From Flaviramulus basaltis (GTDB lineage: Bacteria; Bacteroidota; Bacteroidia; Flavobacteriales; Flavobacteriaceae): 64,000 nucleotides of DNA. Shown piece by piece: positions 54,401 to 61,183 of the stretch (the first letter of the stretch is position 1; each line of letters starts with the position of its first letter). The notes under the pieces are model-generated. The model ran no database searches and had not been told where the DNA came from. It saw only the letters and a list, made by a program, of their open reading frames with translations. The stretch spans positions 620,001-684,000 of the forward strand of contig NZ_FPKV01000001.1 in the NCBI RefSeq assembly GCF_900114265.1. Direction: 5' to 3'. The position numbers were made by a program, and so were the translations under genes.

Positions 54401-54830
54401 TTAAAGTATTACGTTCTAGCTCTTTTCTGGTAACAACTTGTTCAAAAAGTGCATCTGGATATGTAACAATTATCGCTGGTTTTTTTTGCGAATTTATACG
54501 GTTTAAAACCTCAGCTCGTAATAATACATTCGCATTATCGGTTTCTTCAATTTGGTATGGCCTGCGGTAACTGCCTGGATAAAATAACACATCTTTATCA
54601 CCACATAATTGTTCTAAATCGTTTAAATAAAAAGCAGCTTCTTCTTTATCATTAAAAATGATTAAAAATGGTTTTTCTGCTTGTTTAAAAACACTTGAAA
54701 TAACAAATGAAAACGAAGAACCTATAAGTCCTTTTAAATGCGTTTTACTTTGAGTTTGAGCAATAGTAGTTTGCAGATTTTGCGTTTGCAAAGTCTGTGC
54801 GTAGGTTTGCGAGAGGGTAGTTTTACTCAC
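51477..54830 (-). CDS. mfd: Transcription-repair coupling factor
   Basis: 1117 residues, normal length. It releases RNA polymerase stalled at lesions and recruits UvrA. Regions in order: UvrB-homology N-terminal part (LIGSSFSFVISSVFK, FYPGSYRRPYQIEETDN), the CarD-like RNA-polymerase-interaction domain (DYVTHIDHGIGRFGG, VYGERDVLYLSIHS), then RecG-type translocase motifs with Walker A GDVGFGKTE, the DEEQ box, TATPIPRTLQ and MRGRVGRS. The C-terminal TRCF domain follows. It has a clear promoter 24-31 bases upstream. Confidence 0.97.
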   Translation of the reverse strand: MSKTTLSQTYAQTLQTQNLQTTIAQTQSKTHLKGLIGSSFSFVISSVFKQAEKPFLIIFNDKEEAAFYLNDLEQLCGDKDVLFYPGSYRRPYQIEETDNANVLLRAEVLNRINSQKKPAIIVTYPDALFEQVVTRKELERNTLKVSVNDNLSIDFVNEVLFEYQFKRVDFVTEPGEFSVRGGIVDVFSFSHDQPYRIEFFGDEVDSIRTFDVETQLSIEQIKKINIIPNVANKLLQESRQSFLKYIAQKTVVCFKNADLFFSRIDDFYSKAEDAFKTLSSEIKHAEPNELFCDSRLLKKQLLDFSIIEFGSVALMSSGVETAHHIEFNTTPQPSFNKQFNLLIEDLNTNHYKGYTNYIACVSEQQAKRFHDIFDDSHLEVKPYNTVILSLHQGFIDHDSKIVCYTDHQIFERYHKFHVKNGYAKKQAITLKELTNLDIGDYVTHIDHGIGRFGGLQKIDVEGKKQEAIKLVYGERDVLYLSIHSLHKITKFNGKDGKPPKIYKLGSNAWKTLKQKTKARVKHVAFNLIKLYAKRKTEKGYQYNPDSYMQHELEASFIYEDTPDQSTATADIKADMESERPMDRLVCGDVGFGKTEVAIRAAFKAVDNGKQVAVLVPTTILAYQHSRTFKERLKEFPVTVDYVNRFRTAKEKRETLEALEQGKVDILIGTHQLVSKNVKFKDLGLLIVDEEQKFGVAVKEKLKTLKDNVDVLTLTATPIPRTLQFSLMAARDLSVITTPPPNRYPIESHVIRFNEESIRDAVSYEIERGGQIFFIHNRIENIKEVAGLIQRLVPDAKIGVGHGQMEGKKLEQLMLSFMDGAFDVLVSTTIVESGLDVPNANTIFINNANNFGLSDLHQMRGRVGRSNKKAFCYFITPEYSAMTDDARKRITALEQFTDLGSGFNIAMKDLEIRGAGDLLGGEQSGFINEIGFDTYQKILNEAIEELKDNEFKDLYNEDEADKVYVKDVTIDTDFELLFPDDYVNNIAERLNLYTQLNNLKTEAELHTFEKDLIDRFGELPKQVTDLLNSVQIKWLATKIGFEKIIMKQGKLIGYFINDQQSNFYQSANFTKVLQFVQTHSSDCKMKEKQTRNGLRLMLTFNNIKTVKQALNALQPIVA

Positions 54831-54853
54831 CTAATTTTTTAGTTTTACGAGTG

Positions 54854-54861
54854 CAAAGATA
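54854..54861 (-). promoter_or_regulatory. -7 box of mfd promoter
   Basis: TATCTTTG on the minus strand, an exact TAnnTTTG match 23 bases before the mfd ATG. Confidence 0.65.
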
Positions 54862-55181
54862 CGGTTTAGAATGTTTTTTTTAATGTTTCAGCTTAAATTC
54901 ATGATATTTTTGAAAAATCTTATTTTGACTTTGCTCTTTATCGGCTTTATTGATTAAAGTGCGACGTCATTAATCAAATTAAAATTCATGGTTTTTTAAA
55001 ATAAATTAACCTTAAATTTTGATTGAAGAAACCAATTTAAAGATAACCATCTCCTTTGTCCACACTATTGTGTTTTAAAAAGATATAGCTTTGAAATTAG
55101 CTCAAGATAAATTACAAGCTCAACCCTTTTAACATCACCCAAAAAAGTCCTTTTTCGGTTTAATTTATTAAAAAAAATATG
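54862..55181. other. Gene-free gap between mfd and the TerB-like gene
   Basis: About 320 bases with no convincing open frame on either strand, apart from the two divergent promoters at its edges. Nothing repeat-like or strongly folded was seen. Confidence 0.5.
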
Positions 55182-55189
55182 TACGTTTG
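55182..55189 (+). promoter_or_regulatory. -7 box of the TerB-like gene
   Basis: TACGTTTG, an exact TAnnTTTG match 24 bases before the ATG. Confidence 0.65.
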
Positions 55190-55213
55190 CACCACTAAAT
55201 TAATATAATATAT

Positions 55214-55645
55214 ATGTCGTTTTCAGATTTATTTGATAGTGGATTTAAAAAGCGTAACGAAGATCATTTTGCATCTATAGTTCGAATTGCTATGGATGAT
55301 GGAATTATCTCAGAAGAAGAAAAAGCCTTTTTAGATAGATTAGCTCGCAATTTAGATATAAGCGAAGGTGATTATAAAATTATTTTAAATGATTATAAAT
55401 CACACCCTATAAATCCGCCTCTTTCTTATGACCAACGTTTAGAGCGTTTGTATGATTTATCACGCATGGTTTATGTAGATCACATTAAAGGTGACCATGA
55501 AGAGCTTTTACTTAATAAAATTTCGGTAGGTTTAGGTTTTCATCCTGAAAATGTAAAATACATTGTTGATAAGGCTTTAACCTTAGTAAGCAATGGTGTG
55601 GATTTAGATACTTTTACTGATGAAATAAAACATATGAATAGATAA
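55214..55645 (+). CDS. TerB-like helical protein
   Basis: 143 residues resembling the TerB/tellurite-resistance-like helical domain (HFASIVRIAMDDGIISEEEKAFLDRLA). It is soluble and has no signal peptide. Conserved acidic residues (DDG, EEE) sit where TerB proteins bind Ca2+ or other metals. No other ter genes are present, so tellurite resistance is not implied. It is a single gene with its own promoter and a terminator directly after. Confidence 0.75.
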   Translation: MSFSDLFDSGFKKRNEDHFASIVRIAMDDGIISEEEKAFLDRLARNLDISEGDYKIILNDYKSHPINPPLSYDQRLERLYDLSRMVYVDHIKGDHEELLLNKISVGLGFHPENVKYIVDKALTLVSNGVDLDTFTDEIKHMNR

Positions 55646-55666
55646 TTACTTTCTATTTTAGATTAT

Positions 55667-55698
55667 AAAAAATGCGAACTCTTCAGTTCGCATTTTTT
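55667..55698. terminator. Terminator after the TerB-like gene
   Basis: AAAAAATGCGAACT and its exact complement around a CTTC loop, with A and T runs at the ends. The core TGCGAACT/AGTTCGCA recurs in the terminator at 56735-56768. Confidence 0.88.
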
Positions 55699-55742
55699 TG
55701 CTAACTACTGAAATATTATAATAAAATTAACAAACTTTATTA

Positions 55743-55750
55743 TACATTTA
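55743..55750 (+). promoter_or_regulatory. -7 box of the first orphan membrane-protein gene
   Basis: TACATTTA fits TAnnTTTG except the last base, 21 bases before the ATG at 55772. Confidence 0.4.
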
Positions 55751-55771
55751 CACTTTATAATTTAGTGCTAA

Positions 55772-56116
55772 ATGCAAAAAATTAATTTTTTATTTTTAAC
55801 GGTTTCATTAAGTTTCTTCTCTTTATTTCTATTTAAGACGGAAAGCAACTTATCTGTTAAATCTGTTAATCACTCACATGATATTAAAATTGATCAATCA
55901 TACAATTCGTGTGCTATATCGATTGATAATTCTTTTGATGAAATATTAAGTTTTGATGAGCAAAAAAATCAAAACCAGATAAACTATTTAGAATCGTTTA
56001 AATCGTTAAATCGTGTTCTTGTTGAGAATAATTCTCATTATTTAAGAATCTGCCAGCTCTTCAATTTAAATTTAACTATTAAAAAAATAGTCTACCCTTT
56101 TCACTCCTTCTTGTAG
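55772..56116 (+). CDS. Orphan protein with N-terminal membrane or signal segment
   Basis: 114 residues that I do not recognise. The first ~20 residues are hydrophobic (FLFLTVSLSFFSLFLF) and could be a signal peptide or an anchor. The rest is polar, rich in Asn, Ser and acidic residues, with single Cys at NSCAIS and RICQLF. It has its own near-consensus -7 box and follows a terminator, so it is probably a real, independently expressed gene. The next gene is also an orphan and lies between the same pair of look-alike terminators. Confidence 0.45.
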   Translation: MQKINFLFLTVSLSFFSLFLFKTESNLSVKSVNHSHDIKIDQSYNSCAISIDNSFDEILSFDEQKNQNQINYLESFKSLNRVLVENNSHYLRICQLFNLNLTIKKIVYPFHSFL

Positions 56117-56218
56117 CTTATTAATTTTTAACGTATTTACTATAAAACTCTTTCATTTTAAATGATTATTAGAGGGTTTTAAAAATTCAATAAAATTAAT
56201 TTTAAAAAAATATACAAG

Positions 56219-56719
56219 ATGAAAAATTCAGTAATAATAATTTCTATCTTATTAACTTTAAGCGTGTTCATTCCTTTTTTGTTATTTATATATAGTGGAA
56301 CAAAAAACACATCAAACACAAAAAAACATGTAAATTCTTTAATAAAAGGCAATGGCATTGTTTATAGCCTAAAAGAAATATGGCGTAAAAACTTTATAGG
56401 TATAAGTAACGAAAACAATGTATTAACTTATATAAATTCTAACGCAGAGAAATCTACTATTAATAATATTAATATACACGATTTAAAACAGTGCAATGTT
56501 ATAAAGAATTATACCAAAGAAAAAGACAAGGTTATAAGATTACAAAGCTTAGAATTAGAACTTATTTATAAATCTTCTGGTAATAAAAACTTAAGGATTC
56601 CTTTTTTTAATATTGATGAAGACTTAAGTGAAGATTATGAAATACAACGCATTGAAAAATGGCATAAATTAATTTTAAATGCCATTCATGTAGAGTCTTT
56701 AGAAAAAATAGCTTCATAA
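56219..56719 (+). CDS. Orphan membrane-anchored protein
   Basis: 166 residues, not recognised. An N-terminal helix (SVIIISILLTLSVFIPFLLFIYSG) anchors it, followed by a soluble region with mixed strands and helices, ending in an amphipathic helix (YEIQRIEKWHKLILNAIH). The last part might be a small PH-like fold, but no motif supports it. The gene begins about 100 bases after the previous orphan and ends shortly before a bidirectional terminator. Confidence 0.5.
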   Translation: MKNSVIIISILLTLSVFIPFLLFIYSGTKNTSNTKKHVNSLIKGNGIVYSLKEIWRKNFIGISNENNVLTYINSNAEKSTINNINIHDLKQCNVIKNYTKEKDKVIRLQSLELELIYKSSGNKNLRIPFFNIDEDLSEDYEIQRIEKWHKLILNAIHVESLEKIAS

Positions 56720-56734
56720 ATATTGCTTTTAAAT

Positions 56735-56768
56735 AAAAAAATGCGAACTCTAGAGTTCGCATTTTTTT
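56735..56768. terminator. Bidirectional terminator between the orphan gene and tex
   Basis: A perfect 34-base palindrome with core TGCGAACTCTAGAGTTCGCA and A/T runs at the ends. It overlaps the last bases of tex (stop at 56767). Confidence 0.88.
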
Positions 56769-58887
56769 ATTTATATAATTTAAGCTGAATACGCTTTCGC
56801 GGAATATCTACCTCTAAAACCTTAACAATAATTTGTTGATGCAAACTAACATGTGCATTTACATCACTAACAAAACTATCGGATAAATTTGAAACATGAA
56901 TTAACCCGCTTTCCTTAATTCCAACATCTACAAAACAACCAAAATTGGTAATATTGTTTACAATTCCAGGAAGTAATTGCCCTTCTTTTAAATCGTTAAT
57001 AGTTTTTATGTTTTGATTAAAAGTAAATACTTTGGCTTGTTCACGAATATCTAAACCTGGTTTTTCCAATTCTTTAATAATATCTTGAAGGGTTGGTAAC
57101 CCAACCGAATCTGAACAGTATTTTTTTAAATCTATCTTCTTAAGCAGGTCCGAATTCCCTATTAAATCTAAAACATTCTTACCTAAGTCTTTCGCCATTG
57201 TCTCAACAGTTTTATAACTCTCAGGATGAACTGCAGAATCATCTAACGGATTTTTAGCTTCTTTAATTCGTAAAAAGGCCGCACCCTGTTCAAAGGCTTT
57301 ACCTCCTAGCCTTGGAACTTTTTTAATATCACTTCTTGAAGTAAAAACTCCATATTCATTTCTATATTCAAATATGTTTTCGGCAAGTTTTGGTCCAATT
57401 CCAGACACATAACTTAACAAACTTTTACTAGCCGTATTAATATTTACACCAACAGCATTCACACAATTTTCAACCACGCCACCTAATGCTTTTTGAAGAT
57501 TTGTTTGATCTACATCATGTTGGTATTGCCCAACTCCAATAGACTTTGCATCTATTTTTACGAGTTCGGCTAAAGGATCTTGTAACCGTCTTCCAATAGA
57601 AATCGAGCCTCTTACTGTAACATCATAATCTGGAAATTCTTCTCGTGCTATTTTTGATGCTGAATATATACTAGCTCCAGCCTCACTTACGACAAAAACC
57701 TGAATATCATTTTTAAAATGAATTTTTCTAATAATAGCTTCCGTTTCGCGTGATGCTGTTCCGTTTCCAATAGCAATGGCTTCAATTTTATAAGCATCGG
57801 CCAATGAGCTTATTTTTTTCATAGCACCAGCAGCATCGCTTTTTGGTGGATGCGGATAAATAGTTTCGTTATATTTTAATTGCCCTTGTGCGTCTAAACA
57901 AACGACTTTACAACCGGTTCTAAATCCTGGATCTATGGCTAAAACACGTTTTTCACCTAAAGGCGAACCTAATAAGAGTTGCTTTAGGTTTTTTGCAAAT
58001 ACAGAAATAGCAGATTCATCGGCTCTATTTTTAGCAATTTGTAATGCCTCGTTACTTAATGATGGTAGCAGTAAACGTTTGTAAGCATCGGCAATAGCGA
58101 GCACTATTTGTTCTGCACACGCGTTGTTGGAACGTATAATCCGACTTTCAATTTTATCTAAAGCACGCTCATTATCAATCTCTATTTTAACTCGAATATA
58201 ACCTTCACTCTCTGCTCTTAAAATGGCTAATAAACGGTGAGACGGAATTCGGGTTAGCGATTCTTCCCAATCAAAATAATCTCTAAATTTTTGTGCTTTT
58301 TCATCATCTGCTTTCGTTTTTACCACTTTCGTAGAAATCATTGCAAAACGTTCTAGCTGTTGGCGAATATTGTTTCTAACATCGCTACGTTCATTTATCC
58401 ATTCTGCAATAATGTGTCGAGCACCTTCTAAAGCATCATCTACAGAAATAACATCACCTTTAACATAGTTATGAGCTATAGACTCTATATCATTAGCATT
58501 CTGGCTCATTATAATCTTAGCGAGTGGCTCTAATCCTTTTTTACGAGCAGTTTCTGCTTTGGTTTTACGGCTTTTTTTGTATGGTAGATATAAATCTTCA
58601 AGTGTTGTTAAATCTTGTGTAGCTTCTATTTTTTGTTTTAATTCTGAAGTTAAAACATTTTGCTCTTCCAATGCTTTTAGAATAGCTATTTTACGTTTTT
58701 CTAAAGCCTCAAATAGTTCTTTATATTTTACAATTTCTCCAATTTGTACCTCATCTAAATTTCCTGTACGTTCTTTTCTATAACGAGATATAAAAGGAAT
58801 TGTACAATCTTCATTTAAAAGCTGAATTGTGTTTTTAACTCCAGATTCTGGTAACTGAGTTTGTTTAGTAATATATTTTACAATCAT
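56767..58887 (-). CDS. tex: RNA-binding transcription accessory protein Tex
   Basis: 706 residues from the ATG at 58887. A longer frame opens at 58923 but runs through the terminator hairpin of the upstream gene. The N-terminal helical region contains CTIPFISRYRKERTGNLDEVQ. The YqgF/RuvX-like RNase-H fold is near residues 330-440 (LAIDPGFRTGCKVV), then helix-hairpin-helix motifs (VSGIGPKLAENI, KVPRLGGKAFEQ). A C-terminal S1 RNA-binding domain ends it (GIVNNITNFGCFVDVGIKES). Tex binds nucleic acid and is linked to transcription and stress. The start codon lies directly after a T-tract. Confidence 0.95.
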   Translation of the reverse strand: MIVKYITKQTQLPESGVKNTIQLLNEDCTIPFISRYRKERTGNLDEVQIGEIVKYKELFEALEKRKIAILKALEEQNVLTSELKQKIEATQDLTTLEDLYLPYKKSRKTKAETARKKGLEPLAKIIMSQNANDIESIAHNYVKGDVISVDDALEGARHIIAEWINERSDVRNNIRQQLERFAMISTKVVKTKADDEKAQKFRDYFDWEESLTRIPSHRLLAILRAESEGYIRVKIEIDNERALDKIESRIIRSNNACAEQIVLAIADAYKRLLLPSLSNEALQIAKNRADESAISVFAKNLKQLLLGSPLGEKRVLAIDPGFRTGCKVVCLDAQGQLKYNETIYPHPPKSDAAGAMKKISSLADAYKIEAIAIGNGTASRETEAIIRKIHFKNDIQVFVVSEAGASIYSASKIAREEFPDYDVTVRGSISIGRRLQDPLAELVKIDAKSIGVGQYQHDVDQTNLQKALGGVVENCVNAVGVNINTASKSLLSYVSGIGPKLAENIFEYRNEYGVFTSRSDIKKVPRLGGKAFEQGAAFLRIKEAKNPLDDSAVHPESYKTVETMAKDLGKNVLDLIGNSDLLKKIDLKKYCSDSVGLPTLQDIIKELEKPGLDIREQAKVFTFNQNIKTINDLKEGQLLPGIVNNITNFGCFVDVGIKESGLIHVSNLSDSFVSDVNAHVSLHQQIIVKVLEVDIPRKRIQLKLYK

Positions 58888-58923
58888 AAAAAAATGCCTT
58901 ATAAATATAATTTTATAAGGCAT
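58888..58923 (-). terminator. Hairpin and T-tract that touches the tex start codon
   Basis: ATGCCTTATAAA and its exact complement form a 12-base stem around a 6-base loop, followed on the minus strand by six T. It has the form of a terminator for the OmpA-like gene upstream. A near-consensus -7 box TATATTTA (58902-58909) lies inside it, so it may also hold the tex promoter. Confidence 0.7.
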
Positions 58924-58971
58924 CTAATATATTTAACTCGAATTGAATTCTCGAATTTTTAAGCTAATTTT

Positions 58972-59679
58972 TTAGTTTTGTCCAACTTCCATTTTAGCTT
59001 CTTTAATCATTTTATCATTAGGAACAATAGCCACATTAACTCTACGGTTTTTTGCTCTTCCTTCTGCTGTACTATTATCGTTCATAGGCTGTGCTTCACC
59101 AAACCAATTTGTAGTGAACCTACTATTACTTAAACCCATACCTGTAAGATAATTAGTAACTGCATAAGCTCTGTTTTTTGATAATGTCATATTACTTTCT
59201 TCAGAACCAACACTATCAGTATGTCCAACAACTAAAATATTTGTGTCTGGGTATTCTTTAAATACACCTGCTAGTTTATTTAGTGTTTCTTGAGAAGCAT
59301 TATTAACATTATACTTTGCAGTGTCAAAATATACACCACTATTTTCATCAAAGGTTACAACAATACCATCATCAACACGTTCAACTTGTGCTCCTGGTAT
59401 TTCTTCTTCAATTTTTTGAGCTTGTTTATCCATTTTATTACCAATTAGCACACCTGCTCCACCGCCAATAACACCGCCAATAACAGCTCCTAATTCTCCA
59501 TTACCACCTTTACCTACATTATTACCAATAATGGCTCCTAATATAGCACCTCCAGTAGCGCCAATAACCGCTCCTTTTTGTTTATTGTTTGCATTTTGTA
59601 CAGATTTGCATTTTGTAAAACTCATTACAGTTACAAATGCTAATAATAAAATTCCTGTTTTTTTTATAATTGATTTCAT
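58972..59679 (-). CDS. OmpA-like lipoprotein with glycine-zipper domain
   Basis: 235 residues. A lipoprotein signal peptide (VMSFTKC, Cys near residue 24) is followed by a glycine-zipper region (about 38-85: GATGGAILGAIIGNNVGK and GAVIGGVIGGGAGVLIG). The C-terminal part is an OmpA domain (NILVVGHTDSVGSEESNM, RAKNRRVNVAI) that binds peptidoglycan. It should anchor the outer membrane to the wall. It follows the lipocalin-like gene by 9 bases, so the two form an operon. Confidence 0.92.
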   Translation of the reverse strand: MKSIIKKTGILLLAFVTVMSFTKCKSVQNANNKQKGAVIGATGGAILGAIIGNNVGKGGNGELGAVIGGVIGGGAGVLIGNKMDKQAQKIEEEIPGAQVERVDDGIVVTFDENSGVYFDTAKYNVNNASQETLNKLAGVFKEYPDTNILVVGHTDSVGSEESNMTLSKNRAYAVTNYLTGMGLSNSRFTTNWFGEAQPMNDNSTAEGRAKNRRVNVAIVPNDKMIKEAKMEVGQN

Positions 59680-59688
59680 AGTCTATAT

Positions 59689-60159
59689 TTATTTTTTAAT
59701 AAAATTCATACTCATAGTAAACGAACTACCTGCTACACTTACTGCTTGTTGCCATTGCATTGACGTTTCTGATAATGCTGTTAAACTTAATCTGAAACCT
59801 TGATTTGTTTCAGAATTATATTTTTCATCTGTTGGCTTTAATAAAAAATCATAAAGTCCTGTTGTTGCATCAATTTCTTGAATAGTGAATATAAAATGTC
59901 TTTGATCTAATGAACAATCCATACCATTAAGCGTATAAATACCCGTGTTATTATTTGGTATAAATTTCCATGTACTACCTTCAAAACAATCGCTTGAGGC
60001 ATCATTAAATAAGATTGAATTATAGCTTCCGCCTTGATTGTATTCTATTGAGGTTAATGTCCAATCACCTTTAATAACTTTTTTGGAATCTCTAACTGTT
60101 TTTGATGCTCCGCAAGACATTATAGTAATAGTAAGAAGTAATAAGAGTATTCGTTTCAT
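59689..60159 (-). CDS. Lipocalin-like lipoprotein
   Basis: 156 residues. Lipobox IMSC puts the lipidated Cys near residue 16. VIKGDWTLTSIEYN and the repeated strands up to MQWQQAVSV fit a small lipocalin-type barrel (the family of Bacteroidota lipoproteins beginning with a GxW motif). The gene begins the two-gene operon with the OmpA-like lipoprotein. Its promoter carries an inverted repeat that could be a regulator site. Ligand unknown. Confidence 0.75.
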   Translation of the reverse strand: MKRILLLLLTITIMSCGASKTVRDSKKVIKGDWTLTSIEYNQGGSYNSILFNDASSDCFEGSTWKFIPNNNTGIYTLNGMDCSLDQRHFIFTIQEIDATTGLYDFLLKPTDEKYNSETNQGFRLSLTALSETSMQWQQAVSVAGSSFTMSMNFIKK

Positions 60160-60181
60160 AAGTTTATTTTTTAATGTTAGT

Positions 60182-60203
60182 CAAATTTACCACAAGTATG
60201 TGG
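60182..60203 (-). promoter_or_regulatory. Promoter of the lipocalin/OmpA operon with adjoining inverted repeat
   Basis: TAAATTTG on the minus strand (60182-60189) is an exact -7 box, 22 bases before the ATG. Directly upstream lies the inverted repeat CCACA-TACT-TGTGG (60190-60203), between the -33 and -7 positions, where a repressor would block polymerase. Confidence 0.5.
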
Positions 60204-60342
60204 ACAAGCTTAGTGTTATTGATTAAAAAACTAATCCATTTACTAGATTAGATACTTTATATTTACGAGAAATGTTTAGCTTTTGGACTTATAAGTATGC
60301 CTAAATAAAAGTTATTTTTAGATTATGTAGCTTTTGAAGAAA

Positions 60343-60504
60343 TTATGCTACTTTTTTAATCAAATCAAAACAAGGGCATTTTTTACACCGTTTGTTTTCG
60401 CCTTTTTTAAATTTTTTGCAACAACTAGTTTTTACTTTTTCGGGAAAATCAATTCCTAATTTTCGTAATTTTTTTATTGCCTTTTTTTGTTTCTTTTTTC
60501 CCAA
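60343..60504 (-). CDS. Small Cys-rich cytosolic protein beside ferritin
   Basis: 53 residues from a TTG at 60504, too short to be noticed by length filters. It is strongly basic (GKKKQKKAIKKLRKLG) and ends with a Cys cluster: CC at 28-29, Cys40, and CPC at 43-45, in a pattern that could hold a zinc or iron-sulfur site. An exact -7 box lies 28 bases upstream. The gene is the next one after ferritin on the same strand. The reading frame continues open upstream without a start codon. I do not recognise a named family. Confidence 0.65.
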   Translation of the reverse strand: MGKKKQKKAIKKLRKLGIDFPEKVKTSCCKKFKKGENKRCKKCPCFDLIKKVA

Positions 60505-60532
60505 GAGAAATTGCTTATAAGAATATAAGTGA

Positions 60533-60540
60533 CAAAAATA
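60533..60540 (-). promoter_or_regulatory. -7 box of the Cys-rich mini-gene
   Basis: TATTTTTG on the minus strand, an exact TAnnTTTG match 28 bases before the TTG; it supports that start. Confidence 0.55.
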
Positions 60541-60579
60541 CTTATTTTTATTAAATCTAAATAAGATTAAATGTTAAAG

Positions 60580-61098
60580 TTATTCAGCTCTACCCATTGA
60601 AGCTGAGCTAACTGTTAAGTTTACTATATCTCTATCAAATAAATACAACCCTCCTTTATCATTACCAATAAGGTTAATTTTATCTAGTATAGTTCTAGCT
60701 ACAGCTTCTTCTTCTATTTGCTCTGAAACGTACCATTGCAAGAAATTATGAGTTGCATAATCTCTTTCTTCTAGAGAAATATGAACAAGTTTATTAATGC
60801 TCTCTGAAACAAAAACTTCATGATCAAAAAGTTTTTCAAACATTTCTTTAAAGGAATTAAAAGTAACATTAGGCGCTTTTAATTGCGAAATCTGTGCATG
60901 TCCGCCACGTTCGTTAACAAACTTAACCAGTTTAAGCATATGGTCGCGTTCTTCATCTGATTGTTGATACATAAATCCAGCAACACCTTCTAGACCTTTA
61001 ACCTCTGCCCAACATGCCATTGCTAAATATATTTGAGACGACTCTGCTTCTATTCTAATTTGATCGTTTAATGCTTTTTCTATAGATTTTGATAACAT
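60580..61098 (-). CDS. ftnA: Ferritin
   Basis: 172 residues of bacterial (non-heme) ferritin type. A four-helix bundle with ferroxidase ligands in ESSQIYLAMACWAEVKGLEG, DEERDHMLKLVKF and, in the third helix, SLEERDYATHNFLQWYVSEQ. It stores iron as ferric mineral inside a 24-mer shell. Length is usual for FtnA. The next gene on the strand is the Cys-rich mini-gene. An inverted repeat overlaps the -33 region of its promoter. Confidence 0.95.
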   Translation of the reverse strand: MLSKSIEKALNDQIRIEAESSQIYLAMACWAEVKGLEGVAGFMYQQSDEERDHMLKLVKFVNERGGHAQISQLKAPNVTFNSFKEMFEKLFDHEVFVSESINKLVHISLEERDYATHNFLQWYVSEQIEEEAVARTILDKINLIGNDKGGLYLFDRDIVNLTVSSASMGRAE

Positions 61099-61115
61099 AT
61101 CTTTAGGTTTTAAGG

Positions 61116-61149
61116 TAAAGTTACAGATTTTTTATGTGTTTTTAAACAC
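61116..61149 (-). promoter_or_regulatory. Ferritin promoter with inverted repeat near -33
   Basis: TAACTTTA on the minus strand (61116-61123) is a near-match to the -7 box, 17 bases before the ATG. GTGTTT and AAACAC form an inverted repeat with a 2-base spacer at 61136-61149, over the -33 position. Confidence 0.45.
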
Positions 61150-61183
61150 TAAAAAATATTCCTTTTAACTTTTTAAAGTATTG

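Noticed and set aside
55214-55645. Tellurite resistance gene
   Set aside because: Only a lone TerB-like domain is present, without the other ter genes; the domain is widespread.
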